Of a stretch of DNA of 38,824 bases, positions 7,408 to 16,682 are shown piece after piece (positions within the stretch are counted from its first letter, which is position 1; each line of letters opens with the position of its first letter). The position numbers and the translations under genes are program-made. The notes under the pieces are model-generated. The model saw only the letters and a list, made by a program, of their open reading frames with translations. It was not told the origin of the DNA and searched no databases. The stretch is from Gammaproteobacteria bacterium (GTDB lineage Bacteria > Pseudomonadota > Gammaproteobacteria > Ga0077536): contig CANFVX010000003.1 in NCBI GenBank assembly GCA_947450495.1, positions 1 to 38,824 of the forward strand, given 5' to 3'.

Positions 7408-10308
7408 TTACGCCCGACTGCGCGACCTCGCAGCCTCAATCAACGCGTGCACCTTGGCCGGGAACAGGGTGCTGTCCATGACCTTCACGCCGAACGGCGC
7501 CAGCGCATTTTCCACTGCGCCCATCAGCACCGTGCTGGTGGCGATACAGCCATCTTCACCCGCGCCCTTGGCGCCAATGCGCGTCGCGGGTGAGGGCGTG
7601 ACCAGATGCTCCACGTCGATTTCCGGCGCGGCCCACACGGTGGGCATGCCGTATTCCTTCAGCGTGTTGGCCAGCGGCACGCCATGCTCGTCGTAGCCCA
7701 GCCATTCGTAGAGCGTGCCGCCAATTTGTTGGACGACCGCGCCCTTGGTTTGACCGGTGAGAATCACCGGATTCAGCACCACCCCGTGGTCGGAGACCAT
7801 CCAGATTTTCTTTACCTCTACGCGCCCGGTGCTGGGGTCAACTTCCACCCACGCGCCGGCGGCGCCGCCGGGATGTGAGGGATAGACCTGCGCGCGACCT
7901 TCGGCGTCGGCCTTCCAGTTCACCTGCGGATGGCGATAGGTGTTGGTGGATTCGAGCAAGGGGCCGTCGGCCTTGGCGAGAATGATCTCTGCGCCCGGTT
8001 GCACATACGCGGCATAGGCCAGTTCGCGCAGCGTGCAGTGCGCGTCCCAGCCTCGGCGCGAAATCACGCCGTTTTCGATTTCAATTTCCTCCGGCGCGCA
8101 GTCGAGATAGACCGCGCCGCCCTGCACGAGGCGTTCGCGCACGGTGGCCGCTGCGGCCACGATCGCGCCGATGGCGTACATCGCGCCACGGCTGGAATAG
8201 GTGCCCGAGCCAAAGGGAATGGCGGTGGTGTCGCCCCAGGACACGCTGACGTCAGACAGCGCGCAACCGAGTGCGTCCGCCGTGACCTGCGCATAGGCGG
8301 TCTCGATGCCCTGGCCGATGTTCTGGATGCCGGTCATCACATGCACCGAACCATCCGCCGCCACGCGCACCGTCGCCGATTCATAGTTCTGGAAAGTACT
8401 GCCCGGAAAAGCGAAGCCCGAGGGCTCGATGTAGGACGCCAGCGAGTAGCCAAGGTAGCGACCTTCGGCGCGGGCGTCCGCCTGCAGTCGCCGTAGCCCC
8501 GGCAGATCCATCATCTCCACTACGCGATCCAGCGCCTCGCGCAGCGAGCCGTTTTCGATGATCGCGCCGGTGCAGATTTGATGCGGATAGGTTTCCAGCA
8601 GGTTGATGCGCCGGACTTCCACCGGATCGAGACCGAGCTGCTGCGCGCCCTGATCGATCACGCGTTCGATAAACAGATTGGCGATGTCTTTGCCGTAACC
8701 GCGATAGGCGGAGTAGGGCGCCTTGTTGGTGACCACGCAGCGCACCCGAGTGCGGTAGGTGTCCACCCGATAGGCGCTGGGCGTGTACAGCCCACCGTTG
8801 ATCGGCATGCCAAGACCGCAGGCGCGTTCGGCGCCATCGCAGCCCATGTCGGCAAAGATGTCGGTTTCCAGCGCAAGAATGCGGCCGTCGGCGCGGAAGG
8901 CGGCGCGGGATCTCGTGTGGATATCGCGTGCCGCCGGCCCGGAGTGCAGCCACTCGCGGCGGCTTTCGAAGTATTTGACCGGGCGCCCGGAGACGATGGA
9001 GGCCAGCGCCACCACGTGCTCCACATCGACCGATAGCTTGGCGCCAAAGCCGCCGCCAACGTCCCCGGCCAGCACCTGAATGCGCGCTTCGGGAAGGCCG
9101 AAGACCTGGCTCAGATAGAGCCGGATCTGGTGCGGCACCTGCGTGGAGGCGCGCATCGTGAGTCGCCGTTCCCCGGGCTCGAAGTGGGCCCAGGTCACGC
9201 GGGTTTCCATCGGCATCGCGCCGTAGCGATGCGAGGTGATCACTTCATCCACCACCAGATCGGCCTTGGCGAAGGTCTCATCCACCGGGCCGATTTCGAA
9301 CTGGAAATCGCGCTGCAGATTGGTTCCCCATTCGGGATAGAGCAGCGCGTCGCTGTCGGCGGGCTCGGCGGCGGCTTTCAGCATGTCCACATTTACCGGC
9401 AGGTCGGCATATTCCACCGCCACCAGCGCGGCCGCGTCTTCGGCCTGCTCGGGCGTGCCGGCCAGCACAAAGGCCACCGGTTCGCCGTAGAAAATCACCT
9501 TGTCGCTCGCCATCGCGTGGCGTTCCGGCATGTTGAGCCCGTCCATGCGGATCGACGGCGCAATCGGCTGCCAGCGTGGGAGCGCTTCCTTGCCGGTCAT
9601 CACCCGCACCACGCCGGGCGCCGCTTGCGCCTTGCTCACATCGATATTGAGAATTCGGGCGTGCGCCCGGGTGGCGCGCACGATGCCGAGGTAGAGATCG
9701 CCGGGCGTGGAGTGATTGTCGACATAGCGACCGCCGCCCATCACCAGGCGCCGGTCTTCGCGGCGAGCGATGGGCTGGCCGATAAAGCCGCCCTTGGCGT
9801 CGATTTCGGACTCCAGCTTGGCCAGCGGCTGCGCCTGACCCGCAGCGACTTTCGCTGCCTCAAAAATATGGTTGTAGCCCGTGCAACGGCAGTAGTTGCC
9901 GCTCAGGGCTTCGCGTAATTCCTCTTCGGTGAACTGACCGTCCGGGTGGCGATTCAGAAAATCCCGGGTGCTCATCACCATGCCCGCCGTGCAGTAGCCG
10001 CATTGCACGGCATGACATTGCACGAAGGCCTGCTGCACCTTGGAGAGTTCGCCGTCTTCGGCCACGCCTTCGGCGGTCACGACATCGGCGCCTTCCGCCT
10101 GTACCGCCAGCATCAGGCAGGATTTGATGGTGGATCCGTTCACCGCCACCGTGCAGGCGCCGCAGGAGCCTTCTTCGCAGCCAAAGCGTGGCCCGGTAAG
10201 CCCCGCGTTCCGGCGTAGGAAATCGGTTAAGAGGGTGCGGCCTTCCACGCGCCCGGCCACCGTCTGGCCGTTCACGTTCATCGCAATCTCAAAAGTGTTC
10301 TCAGCCAT
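7408..10308 (-). CDS. Xanthine dehydrogenase/aldehyde oxidase-family protein: 2Fe-2S subunit fused to molybdopterin-binding subunit
   Basis: 966 aa. N-terminal 2Fe-2S motifs GCEEGSCGACTV, QCGYCTAGM and GNYCRCTGY, then Mo-subunit motifs GGGRYVDN, GDVGGGFGAKL, SAYRGYGK and GAKGAGEDG. Confidence 0.9.
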   Translation of the reverse strand: MAENTFEIAMNVNGQTVAGRVEGRTLLTDFLRRNAGLTGPRFGCEEGSCGACTVAVNGSTIKSCLMLAVQAEGADVVTAEGVAEDGELSKVQQAFVQCHAVQCGYCTAGMVMSTRDFLNRHPDGQFTEEELREALSGNYCRCTGYNHIFEAAKVAAGQAQPLAKLESEIDAKGGFIGQPIARREDRRLVMGGGRYVDNHSTPGDLYLGIVRATRAHARILNIDVSKAQAAPGVVRVMTGKEALPRWQPIAPSIRMDGLNMPERHAMASDKVIFYGEPVAFVLAGTPEQAEDAAALVAVEYADLPVNVDMLKAAAEPADSDALLYPEWGTNLQRDFQFEIGPVDETFAKADLVVDEVITSHRYGAMPMETRVTWAHFEPGERRLTMRASTQVPHQIRLYLSQVFGLPEARIQVLAGDVGGGFGAKLSVDVEHVVALASIVSGRPVKYFESRREWLHSGPAARDIHTRSRAAFRADGRILALETDIFADMGCDGAERACGLGMPINGGLYTPSAYRVDTYRTRVRCVVTNKAPYSAYRGYGKDIANLFIERVIDQGAQQLGLDPVEVRRINLLETYPHQICTGAIIENGSLREALDRVVEMMDLPGLRRLQADARAEGRYLGYSLASYIEPSGFAFPGSTFQNYESATVRVAADGSVHVMTGIQNIGQGIETAYAQVTADALGCALSDVSVSWGDTTAIPFGSGTYSSRGAMYAIGAIVAAAATVRERLVQGGAVYLDCAPEEIEIENGVISRRGWDAHCTLRELAYAAYVQPGAEIILAKADGPLLESTNTYRHPQVNWKADAEGRAQVYPSHPGGAAGAWVEVDPSTGRVEVKKIWMVSDHGVVLNPVILTGQTKGAVVQQIGGTLYEWLGYDEHGVPLANTLKEYGMPTVWAAPEIDVEHLVTPSPATRIGAKGAGEDGCIATSTVLMGAVENALAPFGVKVMDSTLFPAKVHALIEAARSRSRA

Positions 10309-11152
10309 GGGGAGCAGCCTCGGTCAGGGTCTTCAGGGTGCGCGCGAGCAGTTCACGCGCGAGCTGTTGGCGATAGCGCGGTGGCGCGTAGATGTCCGGC
10401 GGCGGGTCTAGCGCGAGGCCGTCGAACAGGCCATCGAGTTCGTTGGCGCTGAGCCCGGCGCTGAGCGGGCGGGCGCCGAGCAGGGTCTCCGCGTGAGAGA
10501 GGCGCACCGGACGCTCCCCCAATCCGCCCACCACAATCCGCGCGCTGCCGACCTGCCGCACCACGCACACATTCACCAGCGCGAGGTCTTGCCGCTGGCG
10601 CGAGAACTCCAGATAGGCCCCAACAGCCGCGGCGCGCGGCACTTCGATGGCGAGCACGATGCCGGTGCCGGCGGCGGTCTGGCGGAAACCGGTGATGAAG
10701 TCTGCAATCGGGATCCGTTGCAGCCCGGACTGTCCGGGCGCTTGTAGCACCACCACGGCGTCGCTCGCGCTGAGCGCGACCAGCATATTGGCGCGCGGAT
10801 CGGCCCAGCAGACGTTGCCCACCGTCGTGCCGCGCTGACGCACCTGCACGTCGCCGAGTGCGCGCACGGCCTGCGCCAGCCAGGGGAACGTGGCGGCAAC
10901 GCGTTCGTCGCGGAGCAGGGTGGCGTGGGTGACTCGCGCGCCGATGGCCAGACTGTGCTCGCGCCAGTGCAATTCTGCGGCAAGTTCATCCACGTGTTGC
11001 AGGTCGACCAGCGCGGCCGGCGAGGTTTCGCGCTGGCGCATGGCGGCGATGAGCGATTGCCCGCCCGCGAGCGGCACCGCGCCGCGCGCGGTTTCCTGCA
11101 AGGCCTCGGCCAGGGTGGCGGGTCTCGCATAGCTAAAAGGAGAAGGTCGCAT
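10301..11152 (-). CDS. FAD-binding subunit of molybdenum hydroxylase (CoxM/XdhB-like)
   Basis: FSYARPATLAEALQ...AVPLAGGQSLIAAMRQR and RQRGTTVGNVCWADPRANML are typical of the FAD subunit. Overlaps the downstream gene by 8 bp. ATG at 11152 preferred. Confidence 0.87.
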   Translation of the reverse strand: MRPSPFSYARPATLAEALQETARGAVPLAGGQSLIAAMRQRETSPAALVDLQHVDELAAELHWREHSLAIGARVTHATLLRDERVAATFPWLAQAVRALGDVQVRQRGTTVGNVCWADPRANMLVALSASDAVVVLQAPGQSGLQRIPIADFITGFRQTAAGTGIVLAIEVPRAAAVGAYLEFSRQRQDLALVNVCVVRQVGSARIVVGGLGERPVRLSHAETLLGARPLSAGLSANELDGLFDGLALDPPPDIYAPPRYRQQLARELLARTLKTLTEAAPHG

Positions 11153-11286
11153 CGGCGCTCGCTTTCTGGATTCAGAACGGGAAGAAGGGCATGGAATGTA
11201 GAGAGCGGCGCGGTGCAATAACAACGCTCGCGTGGTTCGACAGGCTCAGCACGAACGGGGTTTCGCGCCGGGTGCGCCTCTTCGGG

Positions 11287-11355
11287 ACCTATTTGGGGTC
11301 AGAGTAAAAACTATTCGCACTCCCCCGTTCGAGTTTTTACTCTGACCCCCAACTC
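11287..11355 (+). repeat. Type B hairpin element, copy 2a
   Basis: TTTGGGGTCAGAGTAAAAACT (11292-11312) / AGTTTTTACTCTGACCCCCAA (11332-11352, one mismatch), 19-nt spacer. Confidence 0.88.
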
Positions 11356-11463
11356 GCTGTCGAAGGGCGATTGCTGGCTGTTGCATCCCTGCGACGCCGG
11401 GCCCGTTCATGCTTCGACAAGCTCAGCACGAACGGGGTTTCGCGCCGGTTGCGCATCTTCGGG

Positions 11464-11532
11464 ACCTATTTGGGATCAGAGTAAAAACTATTCGCAATCC
11501 TCCGTTCGAGTTTTTACTCTGACCCCAAACTC
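11464..11532 (+). repeat. Type B hairpin element, copy 2b
   Basis: TTTGGGATCAGAGTAAAAACT (11469-11489, one mismatch) / AGTTTTTACTCTGACCCCAAA (11509-11529), 19-nt spacer. Confidence 0.88.
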
Positions 11533-11771
11533 TCGGTCATGCTTCGACAAGCTCAGCACGAACGGGGTTTGGGTCTTGAGCGCCGAGTTTTCTTTGGCCC
11601 ACCGTTGCAGCGCTAACGTTTACGTAGCACGCAGCGCCCGTTACCGTTCGCGCCTCCGCTTGTTGAAGGGCGGTGTGATGGCACGTTTGCGTGTGCCCGA
11701 TCGTGACGTCTCAAGCACTCATCCTGACAGCGCTGTCTGTCCAAGGCTTGAGCCGAGTCCGCACGTAGTGG

Positions 11772-11800
11772 TTCCCATCACCGGAGGCAATGGGGATAAT
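11772..11800 (+). promoter_or_regulatory. Candidate sigma70-type promoter for ffs
   Basis: TTCCCA (11772-11777), 17-nt spacer, GATAAT (11795-11800), just upstream of the SRP RNA 5' end. Confidence 0.45.
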
Positions 11801-11812
11801 GCCAAGCTCAAT

Positions 11813-11922
11813 GGTGACCCTGTCGGTCCCCTCGCGACGTAAGACCGCAAACCCCGTCAGGTCCGGAAGGAAGCAGCGGTAGTGGTGACTGCGGGCGCCG
11901 AGGTGTGGCTGGCAGGGTCGCC
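11813..11922 (+). ncRNA. ffs: Signal recognition particle RNA, small bacterial type (4.5S)
   Basis: Conserved apical motif GTCAGGTCCGGAAGGAAGCAGC, GTGGCTGGCAGGG near the 3' end, and end pairing GGTGACCCTG (11813-11822)/CAGGGTCGCC (11913-11922). Immediately upstream of dnaX. Confidence 0.92.
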
Positions 11923-11952
11923 GCCTGCTCCCGCTGCAACGTGTGCATTCCC

Positions 11953-13683
11953 ATGGCTTATCTGGTTCTCGCCAGGAAATGGCGTCCGCGTGATTTTTCC
12001 GAGGTGGTCGGGCAGGGCCATGTGCTGCGTGCGCTCTCGAACGCGCTCGACAGCGACCGCCTGCACCACGCCTATCTCTTCACTGGCACTCGCGGCGTGG
12101 GCAAAACCACGCTGGCGCGCGTGTTCGCCAAATGTCTCAACTGCGAACGAGGTGTGAGCAGCCGCCCGTGCGGGGAATGCAGCGCCTGCCGCGAACTCGA
12201 CGAAGGCCGCTTTGTTGACCTGATTGAAGTGGATGCCGCGTCCCGCACCGGGGTCGATGACACCCGCGAACTGCTGGACAACGTGCAGTACGCGCCCAGC
12301 AAAGGCCGGTACAAGGTCTACCTCATCGACGAAGTCCACATGTTTTCCAAGAACTCTTTCAACGCCTTGTTGAAGACCTTGGAAGAACCGCCGCCGCACA
12401 TCAAGTTTCTGCTGGCAACCACCGATCCCAAAAAGCTCCCCATCACCATCCTGTCGCGCTGTCTGCAGCTCAACCTGAAGCGGCTGGGCGTGGAGCAAAT
12501 CGAAGAACAGTTGCAGGCGATTGCCGGGCGCGAAGCCCTGCCCGCGCCGGCGCCCGCCTTGCGCCAGCTGGCGGTGGCGGCGGACGGCAGCATGCGTGAC
12601 GCGCTGTCCTTGATGGATCAGGCCATTGCCTACTGTGGCGGCGCGCTCGACGAACAATCTGTGGCCACCATGCTGGGCACGCTCGGGACCGAACAGGTGC
12701 TGGCGCTGGTGGAAGCCTTGGCCGCCGGTGATGGCGCGGGACTTATCTCGCTCGCCCGCCAGCTGGGCGAACTGGCGCCCGACTTTGCGCAGGTGCTGGC
12801 AGACATGATCTCCATTTTGCGACGCGTGGCCGTGGTGCAAACCGTGGGCGACCAGACCGCCGAGCTGGCAGAAGACGCCGCCGTATTGAGCCTTGCCGAA
12901 CGCCTGTCGCCGCAGGATTGCCAGCTGTTTTATCAAATGGGCTTGCTCGCCAGACGCGATCTCCCGCTGGCGCCCGATCCGCAGGCGGGCTTCGAAATGG
13001 CGCTGTTGCGGATGCTTGCGTTCCGCCCGGCGGACTCCAATACGCCCGGCGGCACCCCGCCCGCGCCACGTTCTGCCCCGCCGGTGCGGCCCGCCAGCAC
13101 GCCGTCGGCCGCGCCCAAGCCCATGTCGGCCGCCTCTGCTGCGCCGGTGACGCCAGCGGCGAGTCCCGCTGCGGTAGTCCCGCCGGTAGTGCCGGCACCC
13201 AGCATCCAAATCCCCGTCGTGCAGCCCGCGGAGCCGGCACTCAGCAACGAAATTCCTGTCGCACCGCCCGTCCCCCCGGCAGCGCCAGCGCCCGTGGTCG
13301 CCGGCACCGAACTCGATTGGGCCGATTTGGTGTCGCGACTCGAGACCATTCCGCTGGCCCGCGAATTCGCCCGCAACTGCGCGCTCCGCGCTTTTGATGG
13401 CCGGCAGCTGGAGGTAGTGGTGAGTCCGCAGTTCCAGAACCTGCGGGTGGAGCGCACGCTGAAAGCCCTGGAGCAAGCCTTGCAGAATCTGCTGGGCGCT
13501 CCGGTGAGTTTGAAAGTGACGGTGGAATCCGGGAGCGGCTTGGCCACGCCGGCAGCTGCCATCGAGGCGGCGAAAGCCGCCCGTCAGGCCGCCGCCGAAA
13601 GCGCCATTGATGCCGACAGTACGGTCCAGGCCCTGCAAGCCCGCTTCGGCGCAACGGTTGAACATGTGCGAACGCTGCCCTGA
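11953..13683 (+). CDS. dnaX: DNA polymerase III subunit gamma/tau
   Basis: MAYLVLARKWRPRDFSEVVGQGHVLRAL, GTRGVGKTTLARVFAKCLNC, Zn module CGECSACRELDEGRFVDLIEVDAASRTGVDDTRELLDNV. ATG at 11953 avoids overlap with ffs. Confidence 0.96.
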   Translation: MAYLVLARKWRPRDFSEVVGQGHVLRALSNALDSDRLHHAYLFTGTRGVGKTTLARVFAKCLNCERGVSSRPCGECSACRELDEGRFVDLIEVDAASRTGVDDTRELLDNVQYAPSKGRYKVYLIDEVHMFSKNSFNALLKTLEEPPPHIKFLLATTDPKKLPITILSRCLQLNLKRLGVEQIEEQLQAIAGREALPAPAPALRQLAVAADGSMRDALSLMDQAIAYCGGALDEQSVATMLGTLGTEQVLALVEALAAGDGAGLISLARQLGELAPDFAQVLADMISILRRVAVVQTVGDQTAELAEDAAVLSLAERLSPQDCQLFYQMGLLARRDLPLAPDPQAGFEMALLRMLAFRPADSNTPGGTPPAPRSAPPVRPASTPSAAPKPMSAASAAPVTPAASPAAVVPPVVPAPSIQIPVVQPAEPALSNEIPVAPPVPPAAPAPVVAGTELDWADLVSRLETIPLAREFARNCALRAFDGRQLEVVVSPQFQNLRVERTLKALEQALQNLLGAPVSLKVTVESGSGLATPAAAIEAAKAARQAAAESAIDADSTVQALQARFGATVEHVRTLP

Positions 13684-13718
13684 GGCGGCTCGCGCGGCAC
13701 TAGTAAAAGGAGTCTTGA

Positions 13719-14042
13719 ATGAAAGGTCCCTTGGCCAATCTCATGAAACAGGCCCAGCGCATGCAGGAAGACATGCAGCGCGCGCAGGAAGAAATCGGCC
13801 GCATGGAGTGCACCGGGGAATCTGGTGCCGGACTTGTGCGCGTGGTGGTGAACGGTCGTCACGACGTGAAGTCGGTAAAAATTGCGCCGGAACTTCTGAG
13901 CGAAGACGTCTCGATGCTGGAAGACCTGCTCGCCGCCGCGGTCAATGACGCCAATCGCAAGGTCGAGAAGCAAAGCAGCGAGAAGATGTCCGGCCTGACC
14001 AACGGCCTCAATCTGCCGCCCGGGATGAAGCTGCCGTTCTGA
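13719..14042 (+). CDS. ybaB: YbaB/EbfC family nucleoid-associated protein
   Basis: [48 protein letters not shown]; located between dnaX and recR. Confidence 0.94.
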   Translation: MKGPLANLMKQAQRMQEDMQRAQEEIGRMECTGESGAGLVRVVVNGRHDVKSVKIAPELLSEDVSMLEDLLAAAVNDANRKVEKQSSEKMSGLTNGLNLPPGMKLPF

Positions 14043-14055
14043 ACGGCGTCCAACC

Positions 14056-14649
14056 ATGACCACGCCGCTGCTCAACGACCTCATCAAGGCCTTGACCGTC
14101 ATGCCGGGCATCGGCCCGAAGTCGGCCCAGCGCATCGCGTTCAATTTGCTCGAACGTAACCGTGACGCCGCGCGGCGCCTCGCGCAGGTGCTGGAAGCGG
14201 CGATGACGCGCATCGGGCAGTGCACCGCCTGCCGGACTTTCAGCGAAACCCCGCGTTGCCAGCTTTGTGATTCGACCAATCGCGACGCCGCCATGCTGTG
14301 CGTGGTCGAAACCCCCACCGATGTGCTGTCCATTGAGCAATCGGGTTCCTTCAAGGGGCGCTATTACGTGCTGATGGGACGGCTCTCGCCCATTGACGGC
14401 GTGACGCCCGACACGCTCGGCATGCCGGCGCTGGAACGACGCCTCGCCGAGGGCGAGGTGAAGGAAATGATCGTCGCCACCGGCACCACCATGGAAGGCG
14501 AAGCCACCGCCCACTACCTGCGCCAGATGGCGCGCCGCCACGGGGTAACGCCCAGCCGCATCGCCTACGGCGTGCCGGTGGGGGGCGAACTGGAATACGT
14601 TGATGGCACCACGCTCTCGCACGCGATCAGCAGCCGTCGGGAATACTGA
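14056..14649 (+). CDS. recR: Recombination mediator protein RecR
   Basis: [29 protein letters not shown], Zn finger C-TAC-...-C-LC, Toprim [34 protein letters not shown]. Confidence 0.96.
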   Translation: MTTPLLNDLIKALTVMPGIGPKSAQRIAFNLLERNRDAARRLAQVLEAAMTRIGQCTACRTFSETPRCQLCDSTNRDAAMLCVVETPTDVLSIEQSGSFKGRYYVLMGRLSPIDGVTPDTLGMPALERRLAEGEVKEMIVATGTTMEGEATAHYLRQMARRHGVTPSRIAYGVPVGGELEYVDGTTLSHAISSRREY

Positions 14650-14663
14650 ACCGGAGAATTCAT

Positions 14664-15212
14664 ATGCAGTGCTCGCCCGATAACCTCATCTGGATCGATC
14701 TCGAAATGACCGGGCTGTACCCCGAGCACGACCTCATTATCGAAATCGCCACCATCGTCACTAACTCAACGCTGGACGAGCGGGTTGAGGGTCCGGTGCT
14801 GGCGATTTACCAGAGCGACGAAATTCTGTCTGCGATGGACGAGTGGAATACCCGGCAACACGGCGGCTCCGGCCTCACCGCCCGGGTGCGCGCCAGCCAG
14901 ATCTCGACCGCCGAGGCGGAGCGGCAGACGCTCGACTTCCTCGCCCAATATGTGCCGGCCAAGGTTTCGCCGATGTGTGGCAACACCATCTGTCAGGACC
15001 GGCGCTTTCTCTACAAGTACATGCCCCGGCTCGCCGAGTTCTTCCACTACCGCAATCTGGATGTGAGCACGCTGAAGGAACTGAAGAAGCGCTGGGCGCC
15101 CGGCCTGCCGTCCTTTAGCAAAGCGTCCAGCCATCTCGCGCTGGATGACATCCGCGATTCCATCGCCGAACTCCAGCATTACCGCGAACACTTCCTGAAG
15201 TTGCCTGCATGA
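14664..15212 (+). CDS. orn: Oligoribonuclease
   Basis: [62 protein letters not shown]; DEDDh exonuclease pattern. Confidence 0.96.
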   Translation: MQCSPDNLIWIDLEMTGLYPEHDLIIEIATIVTNSTLDERVEGPVLAIYQSDEILSAMDEWNTRQHGGSGLTARVRASQISTAEAERQTLDFLAQYVPAKVSPMCGNTICQDRRFLYKYMPRLAEFFHYRNLDVSTLKELKKRWAPGLPSFSKASSHLALDDIRDSIAELQHYREHFLKLPA

Positions 15213-16678
15213 CCTCCCTGCTGCCATCGGTCTTGTACCCGGTGGCGGCGGTCCGCGCGCTTGATGCGGCGGCCATCGCGAGCGGCATTCCCGGCCTTGA
15301 ACTGATGCTACGCGCCGGGCGTGAGGCCTGGGCGATGCTGGTCCGGCGTTGGCCCGCAGCGCGGCGTGTCTGCGTGGTGTGTGGCCCCGGCAATAACGGC
15401 GGTGACGGCTATGTTGTGGCCGCCGAGGCCCTGCGCGCGGGCTTGGAACTCGCGCTGATTGAAGTGGGCGACCCCGCGCAATCGGGCCCCGACGCGCAGG
15501 CCTGTCGGGCGCTTGCGCTCGCGGCCGGCGCCCAACCCACCGGTGGGTTAAACAGCATGGTCGGCGCCGATCTGGTGGTCGACGCGCTGTTCGGCATCGG
15601 TCTTTCGCGCCCGCCCGCCGGTGATTTTCTGGCCGCGATCGGGGCGATGAATGCCAGCGGCGTGCCGGTGTTCAGTCTTGATATTCCTTCTGGTCTGAAC
15701 GGCGATACCGGCCACGCGCCGGGGGCGGTGGTGCAGGCGGCGGCCACGCTGAGTTTCATCGCGCTCAAGCAGGGCCTGTGCACCGGTCGGGCGGCGGATT
15801 GTGTGGGCGTGCTGGAGTACGCCGATTTGGGAGTGCCAGCCAGCATTTTTGCCGACGTGATGGCCAGCGCGGTGCGTTTATCTGCGCCGCAGCTGCCGCC
15901 TCGGCGCCGCACGGCGCATAAAGGCCATGCCGGTCACGTGCTGGTGATTGGCGGCGCGGCTGGTTACGCCGGGGCGGCCAGACTTGCCGCCGAGGCGGCC
16001 TTGCGCGCCGGGGCGGGCTTGGTCTCGGCCGCCGTTGCGCAGGAAAGCCTGACGGTCGTCAGCGCCGGACGCCCCGAAATCATGGCCCGCGCCGTGACCG
16101 GGGCGCGCGACCTCGGTCCGTTGCTGGCCAGGGCCAGCGTGATTGCCATTGGCCCCGGTCTGGGGCAGAGCGATTGGTCGCGCGAACTGTTGGCGGCCGT
16201 GCGCGAAACGCGCCTCCCGCTGGTGGTCGACGCCGACGCGCTCAATCTGCTGGCGCTCGACCCCGAATACCGGGACGACTGGTGTTTGACGCCGCATCCC
16301 GGGGAAGCCGCCCGGCTGCTGGGCTTGCCCCATGCCGGCGCGGTCAACGCCGATCGCTACGCCGCGCTGGCCGCGTTGCAATCCCGCTATGGCGGGGCGG
16401 TGGTATTGAAAGGTGCCGGCTCGCTGGTGGGAGATGCCGAGGGCGTTGGGGTGGTGACTGCCGGCAACCCGGGCATGGCTTCGGGCGGGATGGGCGATGT
16501 GCTGACCGGGGTGATTGCGGCGCTGCGCGCGCAGGGGCTCGGCGCCGGAGCGGCCGCCCGGCAGGGCGCGATGCTGCATGCGCTGGCCGCCGATCGGGCC
16601 GCCGCGCTGGGCGGCGAGCGCGGCCTGTTGGCCTCCGATCTGTTCCCGGCACTCCGGCAACTGGTCAATCGAGCCTAA
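15209..16678 (+). CDS. nnr: Bifunctional NAD(P)H-hydrate epimerase / ADP-dependent dehydratase
   Basis: N-terminal YjeF domain ([16 protein letters not shown]), C-terminal dehydratase ([52 protein letters not shown]). Overlaps orn by 4 bp. Confidence 0.93.
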   Translation: MTSLLPSVLYPVAAVRALDAAAIASGIPGLELMLRAGREAWAMLVRRWPAARRVCVVCGPGNNGGDGYVVAAEALRAGLELALIEVGDPAQSGPDAQACRALALAAGAQPTGGLNSMVGADLVVDALFGIGLSRPPAGDFLAAIGAMNASGVPVFSLDIPSGLNGDTGHAPGAVVQAAATLSFIALKQGLCTGRAADCVGVLEYADLGVPASIFADVMASAVRLSAPQLPPRRRTAHKGHAGHVLVIGGAAGYAGAARLAAEAALRAGAGLVSAAVAQESLTVVSAGRPEIMARAVTGARDLGPLLARASVIAIGPGLGQSDWSRELLAAVRETRLPLVVDADALNLLALDPEYRDDWCLTPHPGEAARLLGLPHAGAVNADRYAALAALQSRYGGAVVLKGAGSLVGDAEGVGVVTAGNPGMASGGMGDVLTGVIAALRAQGLGAGAAARQGAMLHALAADRAAALGGERGLLASDLFPALRQLVNRA

Positions 16679-16682
16679 ACCC

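Larger units (their letters stand above)
11233..11567 (+). repeat. Composite repeat locus: type A and type B units with a 177-bp-offset tandem duplication
   Basis: Type A cores begin at 11236, 11413 and 11543; type B hairpins at 11287-11355 and 11464-11532. A and B are both displaced by 177 bp between the first two units. Confidence 0.85.

Noticed and set aside
7408-11152. True aerobic CO dehydrogenase (cox) operon
   Set aside because: The characteristic AYRCSFR active-site loop is absent (SAYRGYGK instead) and no cox accessory genes are present.
11228-11260. tRNA T-loop resemblance (GGTTCGACAGGC)
   Set aside because: No cloverleaf arms or anticodon stem can be built around it; it belongs to the type A repeat.
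11233-11567. CRISPR array
   Set aside because: Too few units, repeats are palindromic and nested in two families, spacer-like parts are duplicated rather than unique, and no cas genes are present.
12425-12440. CCCAAAAAGC as a dnaX frameshift slippery site
   Set aside because: Only five A's before G, not A AAA AAG, and far upstream of the position used in E. coli; no supporting structure seen.
11857-13665. 602-aa minus-strand ORF
   Set aside because: Fully antisense to dnaX, low-complexity His/Arg/Gly-rich translation, typical GC-rich shadow ORF.
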